This document shows, one piece after another, positions 1 to 4,763 of a stretch of DNA of 5,916 bases. The stretch's first letter is position 1. The number at the start of each line of letters is the position of its first letter. Both the position numbers and the translations under genes were made by a program. This DNA comes from Gammaproteobacteria bacterium (GTDB taxonomy: Bacteria > Pseudomonadota > Gammaproteobacteria > Pseudomonadales > Azotimanducaceae), in the NCBI GenBank assembly GCA_028821035.1, contig JAPPHP010000421.1:3849-9764 (forward strand). Reading direction: 5' to 3'. A model generated the notes under the pieces. That model did no database searches and was not told the DNA's origin. It saw nothing but the letters and a program-made list of their open reading frames with translations.

Positions 1-88
1 CCAACCCCCCGGGCGCCCCCCTACCATGCCTGGGCAAACCCCCGCGCGCTCCCCGATCATGCGCGGGGCAAGCCCCTCGCCCTCCCCG
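1..88 (+). repeat. 33-bp imperfect tandem repeat, about 2.7 copies
   Basis: Shifting the sequence by 33 bases aligns 23-55 with 56-88 at 25 of 33 positions, and 1-22 with 34-55 at 17 of 22. The repeat stops abruptly at 88, because 89-99 does not resemble 56-66. It is cut by the left edge, so more copies may lie upstream. The period is a multiple of three, which would keep a reading frame and yield 11-residue repeats. C-rich composition inflates the identity somewhat, but shared non-C features (CATGC, GGG, AA) recur at the same phase. Confidence 0.6.
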
Positions 89-144
89 GCAGCCGCGCCA
101 CGCCCTGGCGACGGCGATCCTTGACCGGCAAGCGGTCGACATGA
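1..144 (+). CDS. Probable 3' end of the gene upstream of lptA (lptC position), unrecognised
   Basis: Frame 1 is open from the window edge to a TGA at 142-144 that overlaps the lptA start as ATGA, the usual arrangement for a co-translated upstream gene. In related operons this position is held by lptC. The 47 visible residues are rich in Pro, Ala and Arg and form three 11-residue repeats (for example PTPRAPPYHAW then ANPRALPDHAR). They do not show the V-x-G-x-Y type ending I expect for LptC. Between the two best repeat copies, five of eight base differences fall in the third codon position of this frame, weakly supporting it as coding. Frame 2 ends at 122-124 and frame 3 is open straight into lptA, so the frame choice is uncertain. 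The lptC identity is inferred from position only. Confidence 0.35.
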   Translation, partial: PTPRAPPYHAWANPRALPDHARGKPLALPGSRATPWRRRSLTGKRST

Positions 145-710
145 GCGAGAGCGCGGCCGCACGACACCGGGCACGACACGTGCAGGGACTTGCGTACGCG
201 GCGACGGCCTTCGTGGCGATCGTGTTGTGTTGCGTCGCCGTGTCCGGCGCGGAAGGGTCGCGGGACGCGCCTCCCGGGTCCGATGCGGAGCAGCCCATTC
301 ACTGGCGCGCGGACCACGCGGAGGGCGACGCCACGGGGCGCACCATCCTGACGGGCGACGTCCAGATGGAACAGGGCACCCTGCGTGTCGAAGCCGACCG
401 CATGGTCATCGAGTACGAGGGGGACCGGGTCGTCCGTATCACGGCCGAGGGCGACCTCGCCCGTTACCGGCAGCGGCCCCGGCCGGACGCGGCGCCGGTC
501 GAGGCCGACGCCGAGCGGATCGTCTACCACGCGGTGGAGGAACGCGTGGAACTGCTCGGCCGGGCGTACCTGGCGCAGGAGCCGAACGAGTTCCGGGGAC
601 AGGTCATCCACTACGACGTGCAGGCGGGGCGGATCGACGCGGCGGGCGACGGGGACGGCAGCGTGGAAATGATCTGGCAGCCGGAGCGGGATGCGGACGA
701 GGGCCGTTAG
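141..710 (+). CDS. lptA: LptA, periplasmic lipopolysaccharide transport protein
   Basis: LptA polymerises into the periplasmic bridge that carries lipopolysaccharide from the inner-membrane LptBFGC complex to LptDE in the outer membrane. The 189-residue product has a signal peptide: basic residues R8, R10 and R12, a hydrophobic core at about 17-35, and a plausible signal peptidase I site after SGA (residue 37). The OstA/LptA beta-jellyroll domain covers about residues 52-180. It includes the typical TGDVQMEQGTLRVEADRM segment, then VEADAERIVYHAVEERVELLG and the FRGQVIHYDVQAGRIDA strand pair. Length is close to the usual 180-190 residues. ATG 141 is the first start in frame and keeps the basic N-region; a GTG at 180 would lose it. 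No clear Shine-Dalgarno is seen, so coupling to the overlapping upstream frame is likely. Family assignment is secure. Confidence 0.93.
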   Translation: MSESAAARHRARHVQGLAYAATAFVAIVLCCVAVSGAEGSRDAPPGSDAEQPIHWRADHAEGDATGRTILTGDVQMEQGTLRVEADRMVIEYEGDRVVRITAEGDLARYRQRPRPDAAPVEADAERIVYHAVEERVELLGRAYLAQEPNEFRGQVIHYDVQAGRIDAAGDGDGSVEMIWQPERDADEGR

Positions 711-739
711 GGGCGCTCGTCGGCGGGCGGTGCGCGCGG

Positions 740-1465
740 GTGGCTGAGCTGTCCGCCAACAGCCTGCGCAAGCGCTACCGCGACCGGACGGTCGTGGACG
801 ATGTGACCCTGCGTCTCGCGAGCGGCGAGATCGTGGGGTTGCTCGGGCCGAACGGCGCCGGGAAGACGACCTGCTTCTACATGATCGTGGGCCTGGTGCG
901 CATGGACGCCGGCGCCATCCTGCTGGACGGCGCGGACCTCAGCCGCGCGGCAATGCATGACCGAGCGCGCGCCGGCATCGGCTACCTGCCGCAGGAGGCG
1001 AGCGTGTTCCGCCGGCTCTCGGTCGAGGACAACCTCAACGCGATCGCCGAGTTGCGGCGCGACCTCGACCGCGCCGGGCGGCGGCGCCTGGTCGAACGCC
1101 TGGTGGAGGAGTTCCGGCTGAACGACATCCGCACGACGCTCGGGGAGCGCCTGTCCGGCGGCGAGCGACGCCGCCTGGAGATCGCCCGCGCACTCGCCGG
1201 CGAGCCCGCGTTCATCCTCCTGGACGAGCCCTTTGCCGGCATCGACCCGATCTCGGTGGACGATCTCAGGCGGGAGATCCTGGGCCTTGCGCAGCGCCGG
1301 ATCGGCGTCCTCATCACCGACCACAACGTCCGCGAGACCCTCGACATCTGCGACCGGGCCTACATCGTCAACGAAGGACACATCATCGCCGAGGGGGACG
1401 CGGAGACCATCCTCTCGGACGAGACGGTGCGACGGGTGTATCTCGGCGAGCGCTTCGAGCTGTGA
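740..1465 (+). CDS. lptB: LptB, ATPase of the lipopolysaccharide export ABC transporter
   Basis: LptB is the cytoplasmic nucleotide-binding subunit that, as a dimer with LptF and LptG, powers extraction of lipopolysaccharide from the inner membrane. All ABC motifs are present: Walker A GPNGAGKTT at 36-44, Q-loop GYLPQEASVFRRLS with Q85, F90 and R91, signature LSGGERRR at 138-145, Walker B ILLDEP with catalytic E163, D-loop, and switch H195 in ITDHNVRET. The C-terminal VYLGERFEL is the typical LptB ending. I chose GTG 740 because it gives 241 residues, the same as E. coli LptB, and aligns every motif at the same number; the longer open frame upstream lies over lptA in another frame. It starts 29 bases after the lptA stop, so the two are probably co-transcribed. 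Confidence 0.96.
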   Translation: MAELSANSLRKRYRDRTVVDDVTLRLASGEIVGLLGPNGAGKTTCFYMIVGLVRMDAGAILLDGADLSRAAMHDRARAGIGYLPQEASVFRRLSVEDNLNAIAELRRDLDRAGRRRLVERLVEEFRLNDIRTTLGERLSGGERRRLEIARALAGEPAFILLDEPFAGIDPISVDDLRREILGLAQRRIGVLITDHNVRETLDICDRAYIVNEGHIIAEGDAETILSDETVRRVYLGERFEL

Positions 1466-1481
1466 CGGCACGAAACTTGCC
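1466..1481 (+). promoter_or_regulatory. Candidate sigma-54 promoter upstream of rpoN
   Basis: The sequence GGCACGAAACTTGC at 1467-1480 fits the sigma-54 consensus TGGCACG-N4-TTGC. The invariant GG (1467-1468) and GC (1479-1480) are separated by exactly 10 bases, and both the CACG and TT elements are intact. The only departures are C instead of T just before the GG and C after the TTGC. It begins right after the lptB stop and would start transcription near 1491-1493, leaving a leader of about 70 bases before rpoN. Function is inferred; no enhancer-binding site was identified. Confidence 0.55.
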
Positions 1482-1523
1482 CCGATAAAACCAGCGAAAC
1501 TTGCCCTGGAGGGGCGAAGTTCG
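1471..1523 (+). repeat. 12-bp direct repeat and overlapping imperfect inverted repeat in the rpoN leader
   Basis: CGAAACTTGCCC occurs at 1471-1482 and again at 1495-1506, 24 bases apart. The stretch 1511-1523 (GGGGCGAAGTTCG) is an imperfect reverse complement of both copies. Pairing the second copy with 1512-1523 gives a hairpin with 10 of 12 pairs (one G-U) and a five-base loop. The first copy contains the -12 element of the candidate sigma-54 promoter; the second keeps the TTGC but has CC where the -24 GG should be. There is no T-tract, so this is not a classical terminator. Confidence 0.5.
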
Positions 1524-1561
1524 GGAAACTGCGGTACACCGCGAGATCCGGGTAACGACCG

Positions 1562-3103
1562 ATGAAGCCCGCGCTGTCCCTTCGGGTCGGCCAGCAGGTC
1601 ACGATGACGCCGCAGCTCCAGCAGGCGATACGCCTGATGCAGCTCTCGTCCGTCGAACTCGCCCTGGAAGTCCGGGAAGCCATCGAGACGAACCCGATGC
1701 TGGACTATCCGGACGACACGGACCCGGACCAGGCCGCGGACGGGGAGCACGGCGAGGAGGCGGACGGCTACCAGGAGCCCGAGGCTTCCGATGAAGCGTG
1801 GGAGGGAGACGGAGAGGAAGAGCGAGAAGGAGAGCGAGAGGGAGACGGAGAGGGCAACGAGCCATTGGAAGCCGACTGGACCCCGGACGGGTCGGAAGAG
1901 GTCTCCTTCACCGACCCCGACATCCCGGGAGAGCTTCCGGTCGACACGAGCTGGGACGAGATCTACCACGCGCCGCCGTTGGCGGGGACGGTGTCCGCGG
2001 AACGGGACCGGGAGTTCGCCGGTAGCGGCGAGTCGCTGACCGACCACCTGCTGTGGCAACTCAATCTCGCCCCGGTCTCGGCAAGGGACCGGGTCATCTG
2101 CACGGCCCTGGTCCACGCGATAGACGCGGACGGCATGCTCACCGCGGATGTGGGCGACATCGCCGCCGATCTGGCCGTCGAGGTCGACGAGGTCGAGGCC
2201 ATGCTGAAGCTCGTGCAGCAGTTCGAGCCCGCGGGGGTCGGGGCGCGGGACCTGCGGGAGTGCCTGCTCCTGCAGTTGGCGGAACTGTCCGCGGACACGC
2301 CCCACAGGGAGGTCGCGCGGGGGTTGGTGGCGGACTGTTTCGACGCCCTGGCCGCGCGGGACTACGGGGCCCTGGCGCGTCGGTCGAGGTTGCCGGACGT
2401 CGAACTCAGGGCGGCCCTGGAACTGGTGCGCTCGCTGCATCCGCGTCCCGGCTCCGCGGTGGGCGACTTCGCGGGAGAGTATGTCGAGCCGGACGTGTTC
2501 GTGCGCCGGGACGGCAACCGCTGGATCGTCGAACTCAATCCCGACGCGCTGCCGCGAGTGCGGATCAACGGCGACTACGCGTGCCTCGTCCGGCGGGGCG
2601 ACAACAGCCCTGACAACACCTTCCTGCGGGACCACCTGCGCGAAGCCCGGTGGTTCCTCAAGAGCCTGCGCAACCGGGGCGACACGCTGCTCGCGGTGGC
2701 GTCCAGGATCGTGGAGTTCCAGCGCGCTTTCCTGGAGCATGGCGAGGAGGCGATGGTGCCCCTCGGACTCGCCGAGATCGCCAACGCGGTCGGCATGCAC
2801 GAATCCACGATTTCGCGCGTGACCACGCGGAAGTACATGCACACCCCGCGCGGCGTCTTCGAACTGAAGTACTTCTTCTCCAGTCATGTCGGGACGCTGA
2901 CCGGGGGCGAGGTGTCGAGCACGGCGATCCGTGCGCTCATCCGCCGGCTGGTCGCAGCGGAGGATCCCCGGAAGCCGCTGTCGGACAGCCGCATCGCGAC
3001 GCTCCTGTCGGAACGGAACATCTCCGTGGCGCGGCGCACGGTCGCCAAGTACCGGGACTCGATGGCCATGCCGCCCTCCAGTCAGCGCAAGCGCCTCCTG
3101 TGA
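1562..3103 (+). CDS. rpoN: RpoN, RNA polymerase sigma-54 factor
   Basis: Sigma-54 directs RNA polymerase to -24/-12 promoters and needs an AAA+ enhancer-binding protein to open them. The 513-residue product has the whole architecture. Region I is at 1-47, with the Gln-rich MTPQLQQAIRLMQLS activator-interacting helix. A long acidic Region II linker covers about 48-130. The core-binding domain runs from about 134 and includes FEPAGVGARDL at 221-231. The helix-turn-helix is LGLAEIANAVGMHESTISRV at 401-420, and the RpoN box ARRTVAKYRD is at 490-499 (final E replaced by D). It is longer than the 477-residue E. coli protein; the extra length appears to be mostly in Region II, where 34 of residues 48-130 are Asp or Glu. 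ATG 1562 begins MKPALSLRVGQQ, matching the family N-terminus. The Shine-Dalgarno is weak. Confidence 0.97.
   Translation: MKPALSLRVGQQVTMTPQLQQAIRLMQLSSVELALEVREAIETNPMLDYPDDTDPDQAADGEHGEEADGYQEPEASDEAWEGDGEEEREGEREGDGEGNEPLEADWTPDGSEEVSFTDPDIPGELPVDTSWDEIYHAPPLAGTVSAERDREFAGSGESLTDHLLWQLNLAPVSARDRVICTALVHAIDADGMLTADVGDIAADLAVEVDEVEAMLKLVQQFEPAGVGARDLRECLLLQLAELSADTPHREVARGLVADCFDALAARDYGALARRSRLPDVELRAALELVRSLHPRPGSAVGDFAGEYVEPDVFVRRDGNRWIVELNPDALPRVRINGDYACLVRRGDNSPDNTFLRDHLREARWFLKSLRNRGDTLLAVASRIVEFQRAFLEHGEEAMVPLGLAEIANAVGMHESTISRVTTRKYMHTPRGVFELKYFFSSHVGTLTGGEVSSTAIRALIRRLVAAEDPRKPLSDSRIATLLSERNISVARRTVAKYRDSMAMPPSSQRKRLL
1807..1854 (+). repeat. 12-bp tandem repeat (4 units) inside rpoN Region II
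   Basis: Four consecutive purine-rich 12-base units occur: AGACGGAGAGGA, AGAGCGAGAAGG, AGAGCGAGAGGG and AGACGGAGAGGG. The outer units are near-identical, and a 16-base match links 1802-1817 with 1838-1853. In the rpoN frame the array encodes residues 83-98 as DGEE-EREG-EREG-DGEG. Because the unit is four codons, gain or loss of copies keeps the frame and only alters linker length. The strand is almost free of pyrimidines apart from single C residues. Confidence 0.8.
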
Positions 3104-3193
3104 CGGGCGTTGCGGGCGCGAACGCCGGAGGCGTGCCCGTGTACACTTGGTGCTACCCCGCAGGGCTGCCGGCACGCCGGACCGGGCGGGGGT

Positions 3194-3201
3194 TAAGGAG
3201 G
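3194..3201 (+). promoter_or_regulatory. Strong ribosome binding site of hpf
   Basis: TAAGGAGG is fully complementary to the 16S rRNA 3' end and lies four bases before the hpf ATG at 3206. It is by far the strongest Shine-Dalgarno in the window; lptA, lptB, rpoN, npr and mgtE have only weak ones. This suggests hpf is translated at a higher rate than its operon neighbours. Confidence 0.85.
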
Positions 3202-3205
3202 CTTC

Positions 3206-3508
3206 ATGCAGCTCAGCATCTCAGGACGGCACATCGACGTCACGGACGCGCTGAAGGCATACGTCAGGAACAAGATGTCGCGCCTGGAACGCCATGACGA
3301 CCACATCACCAACGTGCACGTGATCCTCTCGGTGAACAAGCTCGTGCAGCGTGCGGAGGCCACGGTCCACACCAACGGGGCCGAAATCTTCGCCAACGCG
3401 GACGACTCGGACCTCTATGCGGCGATCGACGCGTTGCTGGACAAGCTCGACCGGCAGGTCGTCAAGCACAAGGAAAAGGTCCACGACCACCGCGTTCGCG
3501 CGAACTGA
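3206..3508 (+). CDS. hpf: HPF, short ribosome hibernation promoting factor
   Basis: The short form of HPF binds the decoding region of the 30S subunit and, in gammaproteobacteria, promotes 100S ribosome dimers together with RMF during slow growth. The 100-residue product covers the full S30AE domain: MQLSISGRHIDVTDALKAYV at the start, ATVHTNGAEIFANAD in the middle and DLYAAIDALLDKLDRQVVKHK at the end. It then has a short basic tail (residues about 93-100, HDHRVRAN). There is no long-HPF dimerisation domain. Length is close to the 95 residues of E. coli HPF. It lies 102 bases after rpoN in the standard order and is probably transcribed with it; the gap holds GTGTACAC at 3139-3146 and a TACACT -10-like hexamer, but no convincing -35 partner. 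Confidence 0.95.
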   Translation: MQLSISGRHIDVTDALKAYVRNKMSRLERHDDHITNVHVILSVNKLVQRAEATVHTNGAEIFANADDSDLYAAIDALLDKLDRQVVKHKEKVHDHRVRAN

Positions 3509-3528
3509 GCGCCCCAAGGCCGGGGCGC
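3509..3528 (+). terminator. GC-rich hairpin directly after hpf, no T-tract
   Basis: GCGCCCC (3509-3515) and GGGGCGC (3522-3528) are perfect inverted 7-bp arms around a six-base AAGGCC loop, starting at the base after the hpf TGA. No run of T follows (next bases ACAGCGACG), so it is a poor intrinsic terminator. It more likely protects the hpf mRNA 3' end or attenuates read-through into ptsN. The hairpin is seen in the sequence; the role is inferred. Confidence 0.5.
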
Positions 3529-3628
3529 ACAGCGACGCCGGCGGCCTCCCGGGCACGCGCCGGAACTTGCCGCTCAAACCCCAAATCCGACAAACTGGCG
3601 CTGGCCGCAAGGCGAGGCTGGGCCTTCG

Positions 3629-4096
3629 ATGATCGATTTCCGCGAGCTTCTGCTCCCGTCCTGTACGCGCGCGGGTCACCGTGCGGCATCGAAGAAGGCG
3701 GCCCTGGAGCACGCGAGCGAAATCATCGCGGGCGGCCACTCGAACCTCGAGCCACGGCGTCTCCTGGAAGGACTGCTCGCGCGCGAGCGTTTGGGCAACA
3801 CCTGCCTGGGAGACGGCGTGGCGCTTCCGCATTGCAGGATGCCCTGCGACCGGCCGGTCGGGGCGTTGCTGCGGCTGGCCGCGCCGCTCGAGTTCGAAGC
3901 GCCGGACGGACAGCCGGTGGACCTCCTGTTCGTCCTGGTCGTTCCGGACGATGAGGGGCAGCGCCACCTCGAGATACTCGGCGCCCTCGCGCGGGCGTTC
4001 GACCTGCACTCCAACCGGAACATGCTGCGCCGCGCGGAGAACGACACGGAGCTTCGGGAGACGCTGCTGCACATCGTTGGGCGCGCCGCCGCATGA
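3629..4096 (+). CDS. ptsN: PtsN, EIIA-Ntr protein of the nitrogen phosphotransferase system
   Basis: PtsN accepts phosphate from NPr on a histidine. It transports no sugar but regulates targets such as potassium transport and sensor kinases in E. coli. The 155-residue product is a single EIIA type-2 domain: LLLPSCTRAGHRAASKKAALE (trimmed family start), LLARERLGNTCLGDGVALPH, then PVDLLFVLVVPDDEGQRHLEIL. H68 in ALPHCRM aligns with the phosphorylated His73 of E. coli PtsN (IPHGKL); a Cys follows instead of Gly. Length is slightly under the E. coli 163. A GAGG at 3614-3617 lies 11 bases before ATG 3629. The 120-bp gap from hpf holds the hairpin at 3509-3528 and an AACTTGCC motif at 3564-3571 resembling the rpoN leader. 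The stop overlaps the next gene as ATGA. Confidence 0.95.
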   Translation: MIDFRELLLPSCTRAGHRAASKKAALEHASEIIAGGHSNLEPRRLLEGLLARERLGNTCLGDGVALPHCRMPCDRPVGALLRLAAPLEFEAPDGQPVDLLFVLVVPDDEGQRHLEILGALARAFDLHSNRNMLRRAENDTELRETLLHIVGRAAA

Positions 4097-4461
4097 AGGT
4101 CCTGGTCAGTTCATTCGGCTACAAGCACGGGCTTCCGCCGGACGCGGACTTCGTGTTCGACGTCCGGTGTCTCGCCAATCCGCACTGGGTGGAGTCCCTG
4201 CGCGCGCTCACGGGCCGTGACGCGGCGGTCATCGCGTTCCTGGACGACGATCCCGACGCGGACCGGATGTTCGACGACATCCGCGGCTACCTCGAGAGCT
4301 GGCTGCCGAGGTTCGCCGCGGGAGACCGCGCGGCCGTGCATGTCGCCATCGGTTGCACGGGCGGCCAGCACCGCTCCGTGTACATGGCGGAACGGCTGGC
4401 CCGCCACCTGCGTGGCCGCATGCCGGACGTGGCCGTCCGCCACACGGGAAACGCGGGGTGA
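4093..4461 (+). CDS. Stand-alone RapZ C-terminal domain protein
   Basis: This 122-residue protein matches only the C-terminal half of RapZ, the 284-residue adapter that senses glucosamine-6-phosphate and delivers sRNA GlmZ to RNase E in E. coli. Conserved stretches are SFGYKHGLPPDADFVFDVR (residues 7-25), NPHW (29-32), YLESWLP (66-72) and VAIGCTGGQHRSVYMAE (84-100). With an offset of 159, D23, H31, C88, T89, G90 and R94 align with the E. coli D182, H190, C247, T248, G249 and R253 that I recall as sugar-phosphate pocket residues. The N-terminal P-loop ATPase domain is absent: ATG 4093 overlaps the ptsN stop, so there is no room for it. K251 of E. coli is Q92 here and the Lys/Arg-rich tail is missing (ends HTGNAG). 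The ORF is intact, so this is a domain-sized gene rather than an obvious pseudogene. Its function may differ from full RapZ. Confidence 0.88.
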   Translation: MKVLVSSFGYKHGLPPDADFVFDVRCLANPHWVESLRALTGRDAAVIAFLDDDPDADRMFDDIRGYLESWLPRFAAGDRAAVHVAIGCTGGQHRSVYMAERLARHLRGRMPDVAVRHTGNAG

Positions 4462-4727
4462 TCGAGGGACAGGTAACCGTCGTCAACGCGTTGGGCCTGC
4501 ATGCCCGGGCGGCCGCGAAGTTCGTCAACCTCGCCAAGACGTTCTCGTCGACGGTCGAGGTGCACGCCGGCGACCAGTCCGTGGACGGGAAGAGCATCAT
4601 GGGGGTGATGATGCTGGCCGCCGCGCGGGGCACCGAGTTGATCCTCCGGGTGGGAGGTCCGGACGACGCCGAGGCGTTCGCGGCGCTGACGGAACTCGTT
4701 GCCGACCGGTTCGGGGAGGCGGAGTAG
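4458..4727 (+). CDS. npr: NPr/HPr-family phosphocarrier protein
   Basis: HPr-family proteins pass phosphate from Enzyme I to EIIA proteins; from its place after ptsN this one most likely serves PtsN. The 89-residue product (E. coli NPr has 90) has the active-site loop NALGLHARAAAKFV with H15 and R17, and the DGKSIMGVMMLAAARG segment with S46. The Ser46 segment is of the type recognised by HPr kinase in bacteria that have one, unlike the E. coli NPr sequence. Residue 18 is Ala where sugar-type HPr has Pro. The start is GTG 4458, which overlaps the preceding TGA as GTGA; it gives the correct family length and places His at 15. An in-frame ATG at 4353 lies inside the previous gene and would add 35 unrelated residues. 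No Enzyme I gene is in the window. Confidence 0.93.
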   Translation: MIEGQVTVVNALGLHARAAAKFVNLAKTFSSTVEVHAGDQSVDGKSIMGVMMLAAARGTELILRVGGPDDAEAFAALTELVADRFGEAE

Positions 4728-4763
4728 GGCTCGCCCCCCGCGCCGCCCGACGCCGCTGCAGGC

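Noticed and set aside
227..739. Long N-terminal extension of the LptB frame through lptA
   Set aside because: The extension is Arg/Gly-rich, overlaps the certain lptA gene in another frame, and starting at GTG 740 gives exactly the 241-residue LptB with motifs at the E. coli positions.
3139..3147. GTGTACACT as a sigma-70 -10 box for hpf
   Set aside because: TACACT matches only four of six consensus bases and no -35-like hexamer is found at 16-18 bases upstream.
3149..3161. Sigma-54-like site upstream of hpf (TTGGTGCTACCCCGC)
   Set aside because: GG and GC are nine bases apart rather than ten, and the -12 TTGC is absent.
707..3175. 822-codon open frame on the minus strand opposite lptB and rpoN
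   Set aside because: It is antisense to two certain genes, has no recognisable domain and arises because high G+C sequence lacks stop codons in the complementary frame.
3169..3180. Short dyads with identical layout before hpf (CCGGC-AC-GCCGG) and before rpoN (GCGGT-AC-ACCGC, 1531-1542)
   Set aside because: Five-base arms made mostly of G and C are expected by chance at this composition, and the two arms differ in sequence, so a common operator cannot be argued.
3596..3608. Sigma-54-like site upstream of ptsN (TGGCGCTGGCCGC)
   Set aside because: GG and GC are eight bases apart, outside the tolerated spacing.
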